Shown here one piece after another: positions 24,030 through 36,249 of a stretch of DNA of 64,000 bases (position 1 is its first letter; each line of letters starts with the position of its first letter). The notes under the pieces are model-generated. The model saw only the letters and a list, made by a program, of their open reading frames with translations, was not told the DNA's origin and ran no database searches. The DNA is from Niebla homalea (Eukaryota > Ascomycota > Lecanoromycetes > Lecanorales > Ramalinaceae). The DNA lies in NCBI GenBank assembly GCA_019925105.1, contig JAHGAU010000011.1, positions 992,001 through 1,056,000 on the forward strand, read 5' to 3'. The translations under genes were made by a program, and so were the position numbers.

Positions 24030-25789
24030 GGTTAATATCGTTATAAGCTTCTTCTTCTTCGCGTTATCGGTTACCGCGTTTTACCCTTCCCCGTTTAATA
24101 GGTTTTATTTGCGTTTTAAGACCGTTTTTAATTACCTCGCTGGTTTAAATTCGTATGAATTATAGCGTTAAACCTTAACCGTTATCCTAATCTTTTTATA
24201 TTAAATCTCCTTCGCTTTTACTATATACCGTAAGTTTTACGCTAAGTGGCTATTATTATTATACATTACGTATTTCGGCGTATTCTTTATTAAACCCTTT
24301 ATTATTAAGTTAGCGTATTCGTACGTATTGTGCCCTTTAATATATACCGCGTACTTTATACTATTAAGGTATTTCGTAATAATATACCCATACCTTTAAT
24401 ATTTAAAGCATTAATAGATATCCGTTACCCGGTTTTAAGGTCTCGTTAATTTAAGGGACCCACCCTTTATTACCCCTTTGTCGAGGATATCGTCGTATAT
24501 CCTTATTAACGCTACGCTTAAAATAACCGTAGAGTATCTCTTTATATAATTAAAGGCGTTTGGCCTCTTTATTATAACGGGGAGGCTATAATTAACGATT
24601 TTTAGCCTAGGGTGGAAAACCGCATTCTCCTTTTCTATCCGTCTTAGGGTGGCTTCCCCTTCCTCCCCCGTAAACCTTATTAGGTATATTCCGTTTACCG
24701 CGATAGTAAAGGATTGCCTTAGTACCTTTATTATCTTATACCCCCCTTTACCGGCCTATCTCTTTAACTTCTTTAGCCCCTTTTTCGCCTTTAATAAGGT
24801 TATATTGAGGAGGATATCCCCGCTTTATAATTTACGTACCGCAATAATCTGCTCTATTAATAACTTTCCCGTTACCTTAAACGCCTTTATTAATTATAGC
24901 GGGTTTACCTTCACCGCTATACTTTTTTCCTCCTCGCCCAATAGTTATATAGTTATTATCTTCGCCTTTTTTAACGCCGTTATTTTTTCCCCGCTTTTAC
25001 CTCCTTTACCGTTAATGCCGGCGCCGCTTTCGCGGCTTTCGCTACCTAGCTTATCCCCGTTCCTTTCCTTAAAGTTTCCCTTATTACTCCCTTACTTTAT
25101 ACGTATCCTTTCTGTTTTTTTTTACCTTTATCTACCGGCGCCCTTATTGCCGCCTTTTAAGCTCCGCGTAGCCTCTTTAACTTCCTTAAACTTTTTCCCG
25201 CTTTTACGTAAAAGTTTCTTACTCCCCGTAGCCCGATTTATAATATCGGCCAGGTCTTTAACGTAATGTTTTTCTATATAATTATAAAAAGGCCTTTTAA
25301 CGCCTTTACTACTTCCTCCCCTTTTACTTTTCCCTTATATATCTGGTAACCACCTCTTTTCGTAGCTTATTCCTATCCACCTGGTATCTCTCTATCTTTA
25401 TCCAGCTTTCTCCCAGTTCATATATACTTAATAGGGCCTTTTACGCCTCCGCTTGCCCCTTATCCGTCCCCGCGTACCGTCCTCGTCCCCTCCGCCCTTT
25501 ATTTATTACCTTTTATAATAATACCTTTACGCGTTATACGCGTCTCTTCACGCGTATCTTATTAACTATAAACTCCTTATTCGATTTAAGGCCTTTTTAT
25601 CTCGTATTTATCGTGTCGTTTATACGATTTATTACCGTTCCTATTAACCTGGGCCGCTTACCCTTCCTCCCTTTTTACCCTTATTATTCCGCTTCCGCTT
25701 ATCGTATTTAAGGTATTATCCTTACTGTTACTTAAGCTATACACGCGTATATCGTTTTTAACCTCTAGGGTCCCGTTATTCGTCGCCAT
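24030..25789 (-). pseudogene. LINE-II ORF1: gag-like protein with CCHC zinc knuckles
   Basis: The start is the ATG at 25787-25789, giving MATNNGTLEVKND. The same start is found in LINE-III (MATNKGTPEVQND at 34444), which is why I chose it. Near 24200-24430 the minus strand reads CFKCQRYGYITTKYLNSIK, then KGHNTYEYA, then a third NNNSHLAWNLRY unit. This is the triple CCHC array of Tad ORF1, with several C changed to Y and H to Y as RIP would do. The protein would bind LINE RNA. Length of about 580 codons is in the normal range. A 205-codon plus-strand open frame across 24649-25266 is only its antisense. Confidence 0.85.
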
Positions 25790-25897
25790 CCTGATATAAT
25801 GAAACGAGTCCTTGTCGTCTGATTGTCAATGGTGATTGGACTGAATTGTTCCAAGCTTGTGTTCACAAGGTTGTTTATGCCCGCCTCAAACGCAGCC
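25790..25897 (-). promoter_or_regulatory. LINE-II 5' UTR, un-RIPed
   Basis: 108 bp of normal composition with many CA and TG, ending at the duplicated target. It precedes the ORF1 ATG. In LINEs the internal promoter lies here; I see no clear promoter motif. Sharp contrast with the RIPed ORF1 just downstream. Confidence 0.75.
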
Positions 25898-25909
25898 AAC
25901 TTTTAATAT
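25898..25909. repeat. target-site duplication of LINE-II, right
   Basis: Exact match to 20025-20036. Confidence 0.9.
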
Positions 25910-26787
25910 AATATTTATAAATTTAATAAAAATAAATAAAAATATATATATTTTTTAAAGTATTTTTATAAATTATAATTATTTAATATTTAATACGTTA
26001 AAAATAAAATAATATTAATTATTAAAATATATTTTTATTATTTAATATTTATATTTTATATCCGCTTAAAAAAAGTTTTATATAATAAAATTCTCAATAA
26101 ATTATATATATTTTTTATTAACTTTATATAAAAGGTAAATAATACTTTATATATAAAGTAATAATTAAATATAAATTATAATTTAACTTTATTTTATTTC
26201 TTTATAAATATAAAGAATATATTTTATATATTTATTTATTTATTTATTTATATATATTTTTTATATATATTTAACTTAATTTTTATTATATAATCATTTT
26301 AAGTTATTATTCCTTATTATTTAATAACCTTTTAATAATAACTTTATATAACTTAATCCTTAATTTTAATATTATTTTATATAAAAATAAATTTATTAAT
26401 AAAATTTTATATAATTTTTTAATATTTATATTTTTATATATTTATAATATTTAAAATATTTTATGTTATATTTAATTATTTAAGATAATATTCTTTAATA
26501 TAATATTTTCTTTTTTTTTTTTTTTATATTTATAGTTTTTATATAACTTTAAAATATTAATTATTTCTTTTTTTATTTATTAAGAATATAATTTATAATT
26601 ATTTTATTTTAATATTTATTTTTTTATTTTATAATTTTAAAGTTAATTTATTTAGTATTTTATATACGTATTTTAAATAAATTTAATAAATATTATATTT
26701 ATATTCCGGTAATCTTTAATAAGTTATTAACTTATTAAGTTATTTAATTTTAAAATTATATTTTCTATAATAAATAAATAATTCTTA

Positions 26788-26818
<31 letters not shown>

Positions 26819-29800
26819 TTATTATAATATATCGTTTTTTTCTTTTTATTATTTATTTTTTTAAGTTATTTATTATTCATTTAATATATATAATTCTTTA
26901 TTTTTATTATTATAAATATTATTAATTTAATTAATATCCTTTTTTTTTTTATATATTATATATTCTTTATATTATTTAATATTATTTTATATAATTAATA
27001 ATAATTTAAAATATTATATTATTTCTTTATTTATTTTATTAAATATTAAGTTTATAAATTTAATTTCCTTTTATTTTTATCCAGTAAGTTATTATTAATA
27101 TAAAATAAAATTTATTTTTAATTTTTAATTATTAATTAAATTATTTATTATATTTTTAACTTTTTTATTATCTTTTTAATATTTTTAAGTTTTTTTATTA
27201 TTTTTAAATATTTCTATTATTATTTTATTTTTTTTAATTTTTTAAACTTTTACTTAATTATTTTTATTTATTTTTATTTAATTTATTTTTTTTTTTTTTT
27301 ATTATTTTAATTTATTCTTAATTTTTCTTATTTATTCCGATTTCCTTTTATATATTTTTATTTTTTTTAAATTTATAAATATATCCTTTTTTTCTTTTTA
27401 ATTAATTATTAAAATATATATTTTTAAAGTTAATTTTATTCTTTAAATTTCTTTTTTTCTTATAGTTTATTAATTTTTTTTTTTTTATTTTTTTAATTTA
27501 ATTTTTAAATTCTTTTTATTACTTTTATATTTAAATAAGTTTAATTTTTTTTTTTTTAAATATTATTATTTTTTATAATATAATTTTTTATATATTAACT
27601 TTTAATTTATTTTTATTCAATAAGTATATTTAAAATTTAAGTAATTAAATATTTTCTTTATAAATAATATTAATAATCTTTAATATTTAAATTTAAATTT
27701 TAAAGTTAATTATAATTAACTTTAATTATAAAAATCTTAATAAAATATTATAATTTAAATTATTTTTTAATATTATAAATATTTATATTAATTTAATTAT
27801 TCTTATAACTTAAATATTAAATATAATTTATATATAAAATAATATATAATTTCTATTTATTATTAATATATTTAAGTAATTAATTTTAAGCAATTTTAAA
27901 AGCCTTATTTTTATTTATAATTTCTTTATTATATTTAAATTAATTATAATAATATTTAATTTTTAATCGGCTTTTATATTAAGTAATTTATTTATTTATT
28001 TTAATTAATAAATAATTATTATTTTTATAAAATATATTTATTTATTTTTATTAAATATAGTTTTAAAGTTTTATTTTAAGTTTATAATTATAATATTATT
28101 AATTTTAAATTATTTATTTTAAATTAGTTTTTCATATATTTTTTCCGTTATTCTTAAGAATTTTTTTAATAATTATAATATTCTTACGATATATATAATT
28201 AAAGTTTAATACGTTTTCTATAAGTTAAATTATTTTTTTAAAAAATATAATAAAAGTTATATTAAATATATTATAAAAAGTATAATATTATTAATTAATA
28301 AGATTTACTTAATATTTAAGGTTTACTTTTTAATAATTTAATAATTTATTAAAGTTCTTTTTTTTTTTATTTTTTTCTTTTTAATTTTTTTTTTATTTAT
28401 TTTTAATTTATATAAGCTTAATTCCTTTTTTTTAAATTATTATTTTTAATTTATTATTATTTTATAATTAAATTTATTATTATATTTATTTTATAATTAA
28501 CATTTTTATTAAAAAGATATTTTCTTTTTATAATAATAGCTTTTTATTATTAACCTTATTAAGGACTTTTCCTTTTTTTATATAATTAAAATAATAATTA
28601 TTACGTTTATTAATATATTTAATTAATTATTAAATAATATAATTATAAATAATAATAAAAATTAATAATCTATATTATAATACTTATTTTTACGGCTTAA
28701 ATCTTTCTTTTATATATATTTCTTTTTATTAAAATTTACGTTATTTTTATTATATTTTTATTTATAATTTATATATTTTTTTATTAAGAATATATTAAAA
28801 TATTTATAATAAATAAAATATAATTTTATATTAAATAACTTAAAGTTATTAATATAAAGGTTTTTAAACTTAATTAAACTAAATAATCTTAAAATAAATA
28901 AATTATTTTTTTAATATTTTAATTAATATATAAATTTTATTAATAATTTTATAGCTTTTAATTTATATTTTCCGTTTAATTATTAATATTTTATTTAAAT
29001 AAATTTTAAAATTAATTTTAATACTTAAATTATTAAAATAATATTATTTATGGTAATTATATTAATATTATTTATATTATTAAAATATTTTAAAGCTTTT
29101 TATTTATATAATTTTAAAGATATTTAATTTATTATATTTTTTTATTTATAATATTTATATAATTCCGTTATAATTAATATATATTAAATTTATTTTTAAT
29201 ATAATTTCTTAAAGGTTTTTATTTATACGATTTAATTAATTTATAAATATTAAAACTTTAAAATTTACTTTTTACTTTTTTTTTTTCTTTTTAAGTTCCC
29301 GTTTTTTTAAAATTTTTTATAATCCGTTTTATTTTAAAATATACTTTATAAAGATTAAGTTGTTTATATATATTTTTTTATTAAATATTTATATAACTTT
29401 ATATTTATTAAATTATTTTTAAAATAATTAATTATATTTTTAATATATATTTAATTATTTTATTTATTATATTTTCCGGTTTTTTAAATTTAATATTTTT
29501 TTTATTTAAATTATATATAATACGGAATATACGTTTATAAAAATTAAAAATAAAATTAATTTCTTAAAATAATATTTTAATATTATTTATTATTTATTTA
29601 ATAAAATTATTAAAATTTAATTTTAAGAATTCTTAATTTAATAATTTTTAAAAATTCTTTATATTTTTTATAACGTTATTTATTATTTTATTTATAAATA
29701 AAATTCCAATTTTTAATTATTTTACTTAATCTATTAAATCTTTTTTAAGTTTTATATTTATTACGTTTATATATTAATTAAAAAAAGTATTTTTCTTAAT

Positions 29801-32046
29801 CTTTTTTTATATATTATAAATTTATTTTTATATATTATTTAATTTATTTTTTAATTATTTAATTTTTTTAATCTATAAAATAAAGTTTTAACCCCGGGTT
29901 TTATTATAATTTTTATTATAAAGTTTTCATAATTTTAAGGTAAAAATTAAAATTATTAATAATATTATAGAGTTTTTTTTTATATTTAACTTTATTATTA
30001 TTATTAAAAAGGATATTTAAAATTATTTAAATATTTCTTTTATTTTATATATATTAATTAATTCCCCTTTAAATTTAAAGGATTAAGTGATTCTTAATAA
30101 TATTTTATTATTTTTTAAAGAGAAATTAATAAAATTTATTATTAAGTAATTTTTATAATATTTATAATTATTAATAAATATAAAATAACCTTATAACTTA
30201 TATAATTTATCTTAATCTTTTTTTATTTTTTATTTAATATAAAATAAAAAAATATATATTTTTTTAATAAAAAAAATAAAATAATAATAAAAAGAATAAT
30301 AATATTATAATTAATTCCTTAATTTATATAATAATACTTAATTTTAATTTTTTTATTTTAAGGCTATTAAGATATATATAAAATAAAATATATTATTATT
30401 AATATATTATTAATATTAATAAAAATATTTTAAAGAAAAGGGTTTATAATTATTTTAAATAATTATATTTTATTTTTATCTTTTTACTTTTTTTTTTAAG
30501 GAAAAAGTTAAGTTAATATATAATTATATAACGTTAATAAAAGTCCTTTTAATTTTTTAAGTTATTATATAAATATATATAAATTATATTTTATTATAAA
30601 TTTATATTTCTTTTTAAATTAAAATAAGTTTTAATTATTTATTTTAATTTTTTTACTTTTTATATAAAAAAACCTTAAAAAGGGTACTATTAAATTAAAT
30701 AAGTTTTACGTTAATAATTATTATTGGTTATTATTAATATTCTTAATATATATTTAATATAATTATTATTATAAGTATATTTATTTTTATTTTTTCTTAT
30801 TAATTCCTTTAATTAATTTTATTATTTATTTCTTTTTATTATTTATTCTTTTAATTTTTTTTTTTTTTTAGTTTTTTAATTTTTAATTACTTAATTTATA
30901 ACTTAAAATAAAAAGTTTATTACGTTTTATTAATATATTATATAATATATAATTATTTCTTAGGAATTTTAAAGATTCATTTAAACTTCTATAAGTAATT
31001 TAAAATTTAATTATTATTTAAGTAACTTTTAACTTAATAATTTACGTTTTAATAAAAATATCTTTTTAAGTAATATATATAATTATGTAAGGTTTATTAA
31101 GGAATTTTATTTTTATTACTTTTATTATTGAAATATATATTTTAATTTAATTATTTTAATAATTATTAAAAAAACTTATATATTTATTAATATAAATCGT
31201 TTACTTAAATTAAGTTATTAAAATTTACTTTACGTTATTTTAAAATATATATAATATTCCGATAATAATTAAAAAGGTATATTTATAATTATATTAATTA
31301 ATCGCTTAAAATAAAATATTAAAATTTATAATTTAATTAAATTTAATTACTTAAAATAAAATATTAAAGTTTATAATTTAATTATTTAAAATAAATTATT
31401 AAATTTTATAACTTTTATATTTTAATCGTAAGTTATTAAGTAATAATTAAATATTATTTTATATATCCGATTTCCTTTTTTTATATTTTCTTCCGTTTTA
31501 AGAACGTAATTTATATTAATAAATAAGTTATATTCTTTTTAATAATAATTTAAAATTTTTAATAATATATATAATTATTTCTTAATTAATATTTTTATAA
31601 TTAAGGTATTTTAAAAGCTTTATTATATTTTTTTATTTCTTGATTTTTAATAGTTTATAGTTAATTAATTAAATATTAATAATACTTTATTAATACGTAT
31701 AAATAAGGTCTTTTTATTAATTAAGTATAATAATAAAAATATTTAAATACGGGTATTTAAAAAGGGTTAATTAAATATATTTATTTTTCTTGATTTTAAT
31801 AATTATTTATAAGGTTAATGGTAATTAAAAATATTTAATAAATATATATAAATCGATAGCTTATTACTTATAATATATATATATATTATAATAATAATAA
31901 TAATCGATATTTCTTAAGTATCTTCATAATTTTTTTTTTTATTATTAATTAAGGAAAAAATATGGTAAATTATTTACGATTAAATCGTATAATTAAACCG
32001 AATTTCTTAATATATATAAGTAAATAAAAGTTTTTTTAAAACCATT
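25910..32046 (-). pseudogene. element B polyprotein remnant, N-terminal half (gag to RT palm)
   Basis: Aligns with C from about 47.45 to 53.71 kb. RIP has driven it to nearly pure A/T with long T runs on plus (26790-26816, 27280-27300). No motif can be trusted in this copy; the reading comes from C and D. The lysine-rich coding character shows as A-rich sense strand. The first position corresponds to the RT palm split from the connection domain by LINE-II. Confidence 0.55.
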
Positions 32047-32297
32047 AAAAAAAATAAAAAGGAATAAAAAAAATAAAAGTAATAAAGTAATAAATAATAA
32101 TAAAGTATAATTAAAAATAAACCGTAATTTTTATATAAGTTAATAAGGTATAGGTTTTATATTATAATAATTTATTATACTTTTCTTTTTTAAAATATAT
32201 ATAAATTGATTCTACCCTTAATTAATTTTTTTAATATTCTTATTTTTTAATATATTTATCCGTAAGTTTAATATCTTCCATATTTTTTACCTTTTTA
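32047..32297 (-). repeat. 5' LTR of element B
   Basis: The most heavily RIPed LTR copy; AGAAAAGATAGG has become AAAAAAAATAAAAAGG. The TATATAAG block and the GATTCTACCCTTAATTAA block remain. Confidence 0.8.
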
Positions 32298-32302
32298 TTT
32301 AC
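32298..32302. repeat. target-site duplication of element B, right
   Basis: TTTAC, RIP-equivalent of CCTAC at 13036-13040. Confidence 0.65.
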
Positions 32303-34437
32303 TTTTTATTCCCTTTATAATAAAATTACCTTTTTAATATTACGTATTATTAATAAATAATTCTTATTTTTTAACGTTATTTATATATATATTTATTTAT
32401 TCTCTTTATAGCTTTATTTTTAAGTTTTACGTATTAATAATAAATAAATATATTAAGACTTAATTTTCTTAAGGGTACTTTTTTTTTATTATTTTAACTT
32501 ATTAATAACGGTAATCTTTATACTTTAAATTTATTTATTTTAAAAATTAAATTATTTATATTTATATTTTCTTTAAGTATAATATACTTAATTTATATAA
32601 AGGTATAATATATTTTATTTTATTCATTAAAAGATTATAGATATTACCCTTTATAAGGATCGGATTTTATAACCGGTTACTTTTTATTTTATTCCTTTAT
32701 TTATATACTTTTAATGTTATTTTTAATCTTATTATTATTAAGTATATTATAAATAAGTTCATTACGTAATTTTAATTACGTTTTAAGAAAACTTAATTAT
32801 TTAAATAAGCTTTATTTAAATTTTATTTTATAAATTTTAATATTTTTATTTATTAATATATTTAAAATAATATTATATATAATTATATAATTTATATTTA
32901 TTTATTAATATTATTTCTATATTAATTTATTATGTTAATCTTAAGAGAGCAATTAAAAGTTATAATAATTTATTATAATTATTATTATTTATATATTAAT
33001 ACTTTAAAAATTAAAGGAAAAAAAAACAATAAATATATTATTTATTAATCTCTATATAACTTTTTAGCCTTTATATAAACTACTTTAACGCTTAATACTG
33101 TACTCAATACCATTTATTAAAGGTATATTCCTTATTATAATTCTTAATATTTACTTTTATTTACTTATATACTTTTCTTTTAATTAATTAATATATTAAA
33201 CACCTTTAAGGCCGTATTTATTTATAAATGAAATTTATTTTTATATTCTCTTAATACTTTATATACGATTATTCCGATATAAGTATTTCTAAAAGACATA
33301 TTAAAAAGGTTCCTTTTAAACGTAATAATATTACTTATTATCTTTATAAAGTTTCGTTTTAGCCGGTTCCGTCAGTAAGTAAAACGTTAATAATAACGTC
33401 CGATTATTTACTTATTCTATAATTATACCGCGTAACCGTTTACTTCGTTCTTTTCCCTTATTTATTTTTTTTTTACTTTTTCTTATTTCTTTAATTTTCT
33501 TAATTTCTAACTCCTTTTATGCTTTAATTCATTTATTCTGAACTTAATTTAATCTCGTACTTAATTATCGATTATCCCTTTAAGAGTATATATAAATTAA
33601 TAACTTTAATATTACTTACTTATCCCGTATCTATATTAGCTTATTTATAGTTTTCAGATTTTTATATAGGATTCTTTAACTATATTTATAATAATTACGT
33701 TAATTATATTTTTATACTTTAATAAGTATATTCTTATTATTAACCTTCTTGAAATAAATAGACGTATTCCTATTATTATAAGGGTTTACCTGCTTAATAA
33801 TTAATTAATATATCTGGAGTTATACCCAATAGTTCCTTATAATCTTAATCTATGTTAACTCTTTTACTTTTAGGAACTTCTTATAATATATATTCAAGTT
33901 TACGCCTCTTATATACGTACCGGGGCCCGGGTATATTTTAAATGCCAGTAAATTAACGGTAGCCGTTACTTTACCTTTATTAATTACTATTATATTAAGG
34001 GTCTATTAAATAACGCTTATTTAAACTATATCTTTAAATACCGGCCGGGCGATTATAGTTTCTAGTTAAATATATATAAATTAATTTATTTTTTAATCGA
34101 TTATTATTAATTCCTTTTTATAGATTTTTAATATTAAAATATAGTTTAAGTAAACGCTTTTCCTTTAATACGTTATATAAATTTTAATCCCGATACCGAT
34201 CTTAAATCTAATATAAGAAATTATACGTATTTAATAATTAATTATAATTCATAATTAACTTAATAATTATACGCTTAATAAAAATCCCCTCCTTCGTCCT
34301 TTATATTTAATATTTAATTATTATTATGGTAGCCTATTCTTAATCCTTAATTATCTCGTTCTATTATTTAATTACTTTAATAATCTCGGTTATTCCGTTT
34401 ATTTCCTTTATTTTCCGCTTAATTAATTTAACCGTTT
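32303..34437 (-). mobile_element. element A interior resumed right of insertion B
   Basis: Continues exactly where 13035 stopped and parallels B 13.48-15.61 kb and C 41.07-43.22 kb. The minus frame is read over long stretches with only RIP-type stops, for example GPGTYIRGVNLNIYYKKFLK near 33.9 kb and RNYYKYS, RDN-LSTRLN and AYEL-like blocks further on. It stops abruptly at the 5' end of LINE-III. Confidence 0.8.
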
Positions 34438-34443
34438 GGAATG

Positions 34444-36200
34444 ATGGCGACGAATAAAGGGACCCCAGAGGTCCAAAATGATGCACGTGTATATAGCTTA
34501 AGTAATAGTAAGGTAAGGGCTTTAAATGCGATAAGCGGAAGCGGAATAAGAATGGAGGTAAAGGGGGTAAAAGGGTAAATTGCCTTTATTAACGGAAATA
34601 ATAATAATTTATACGGACAGCGCGATAACTATATAATAAAGAATATTTAAATTAAATAAAAAATTTATAATTAATAAAATACGTATAAAAGGACGTGTAT
34701 AACGCATAAAGGTAACGTAATTATAAAAGGTAAATAAAGGATAAAAGAAACGGGGATAATACGCGACGACGGATAAAAAATAAACGGGGGCGGAAAAGGC
34801 CTTATTAAGTATATATAAACTAAGAGAGAACCAGGCGAGGATAAAAAAACATCGGGTAATTAAGGATAGGTTATAAGAAAGAATAATTATTAAATATATA
34901 AAGGGAATATAGTAAAAAAAAAAAAAAACAATAAAAACATTAAAAGGCCTCCTTATAATTAAATAGAAAAATATTATATTAAAAATTTAATTAATATTAT
35001 AAATTAAACTATAAAAAGTAAAAGACTTTTATATAAAGGCGGGGGCGGGATTAAGGGATTTAAAAGGTTATATAAAGCTTAAAAAGTAATAATAAAAATA
35101 TTAATAAAAAAAGGTAAAAAGAATTAAGGAGGCTATATATAAAATAAGGGAGCGACGGAAAAAGCTTTATAAATAAAGGTAAAAATAAGCTAAGTAATAA
35201 AAGCTATAAAAATAACGCTTATATCAGCGGTAAAAAAATAAAAATTAAAAAGAAAATAACGGTATTAAAGAGAGCGAAGATAATAATTATATAACTATCA
35301 AATAAAAAAAATAAAAATATAATTATAAAAATAAACCCTTTATAATTAATAAAGGTATTTAAAGTAACGGAAAAGCCGTTAATATAATAAATTATCATAA
35401 TATATAAATTATAAAATAAAGATATTCTTCTTAATATAGCCTTATTAAAAACGAGGAAAAAGCTTAAGAAGTTAAAAAGATAAATTAATAAAAAAGGATA
35501 TAAAACGGTAAAGATATTAAGGTAATTATTTATTATCGTAATAAACAGAATATACTTAATAAGGTTTATAAAAGAGGAAAAAACCATTACCTTAAAACGG
35601 ATAAAGAGGGAGAATACGGTCCTTTATCCCGGGCTAAAAATCGTTAATTATAGTTTTCCCCCGTAATAAAGAAACTAAATGCCCTTAATCGGATAAAGAA
35701 ATATTTTATAATTATTTTAAGCGTAATATCGATAAAAATATATAACGATATTTTTAATAAAAGAATAATAAAGGGTAAATCCTTTAAATTAATAAAACTA
35801 TAGGATTAAACGGCGGATATTTATTAATACTTTTAATATTAAAAATATAAATATATTATTACGAGGTATTTTAATAATATAAAATATACGGTATATGCCG
35901 GAAAATATAATACGTATAAATATATAAGTTTAATAATAAAAAGTTTAATAAAGAATACGCTAAAATATACGGTATATAGGAATAATAATTATCCGGTATG
36001 GGATTTACGGTACTTAATAAGGGCCAAAGAAACTTAACGTAAGGAGATTAAAATAACGGTTAAGGTTTAATACTATAATTTATATAAAGTTAAACCGGTA
36101 AAATAATTAAAAATAATTTTAAAATATAAACGGAGCCTATTAAATAAAGAATGATAAAACGTAATAATTAATAATATAAAAAAGAGGAAACTTATAATAA
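34444..36200 (+). pseudogene. LINE-III ORF1 (gag-like, CCHC knuckles), RIPed
   Basis: Opens ATGGCGACGAATAAAGGG, reading MATNKGTPEVQNDARVYSL, and stays open for 44 codons to a TAA at about 34576. The zinc-knuckle array is at about 35825-36010. There most C are Y, but GKYNTYKY and NNNYPVWDLRYL identify knuckles two and three. A 122-codon minus-strand open frame at 35219-35587 is antisense to it, and a similar antisense frame exists in LINE-II. The end is estimated. Confidence 0.8.
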
Positions 36201-36249
36201 TATTAATCCTTAAAGCCGGCTACTTAACCGGGATAACCGTTATAATAAG

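Larger units (their letters stand above)
20037..25897 (-). mobile_element. LINE-II: full-length Tad-like LINE inserted in pol of element B
   Basis: 5,861 bp between exact 12-bp duplications. The sequence runs from a 5' UTR and ORF1 start at the right to the conserved 3' block and (TTGA)n tail at the left. It is the least RIPed long element of the window: CA/TG are reduced but GC is clearly above the surroundings, and many TGG and CAG codons survive. Removing it restores continuity between 20024 and 25910 against element C. It is therefore younger than B. Both ORFs still carry RIP stops, so it is dead. Confidence 0.93.
13041..32297 (-). mobile_element. element B: 13.4-kb Ty3/gypsy-type LTR retrotransposon, split by LINE-II
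   Basis: Two direct LTRs (13041-13290 and 32047-32297) bound an interior that aligns end to end with element C once LINE-II (20037-25897) is removed. Without the LINE and one duplication the length is about 13.4 kb against 13.3 kb for C. Transcription is on the minus strand: the purine run AAAGGGAGC lies just inside the left LTR, which is where the polypurine tract must be, and the decayed coding frames are all minus. The plus strand is strikingly T-rich between 16.7 and 32 kb, so the coding strand was rich in lysine and asparagine codons. B is inserted in element A. Confidence 0.88.

Noticed and set aside
24649..25266. 205-codon plus-strand open frame
   Set aside because: Antisense to LINE-II ORF1; the sense strand has the conserved MATN start and zinc knuckles, and the low-RIP state leaves long chance antisense frames.
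35219..35587. 122-codon minus-strand open frame
   Set aside because: Antisense to LINE-III ORF1. Its similarity to the frame at 24649 only reflects homology of the two LINEs.
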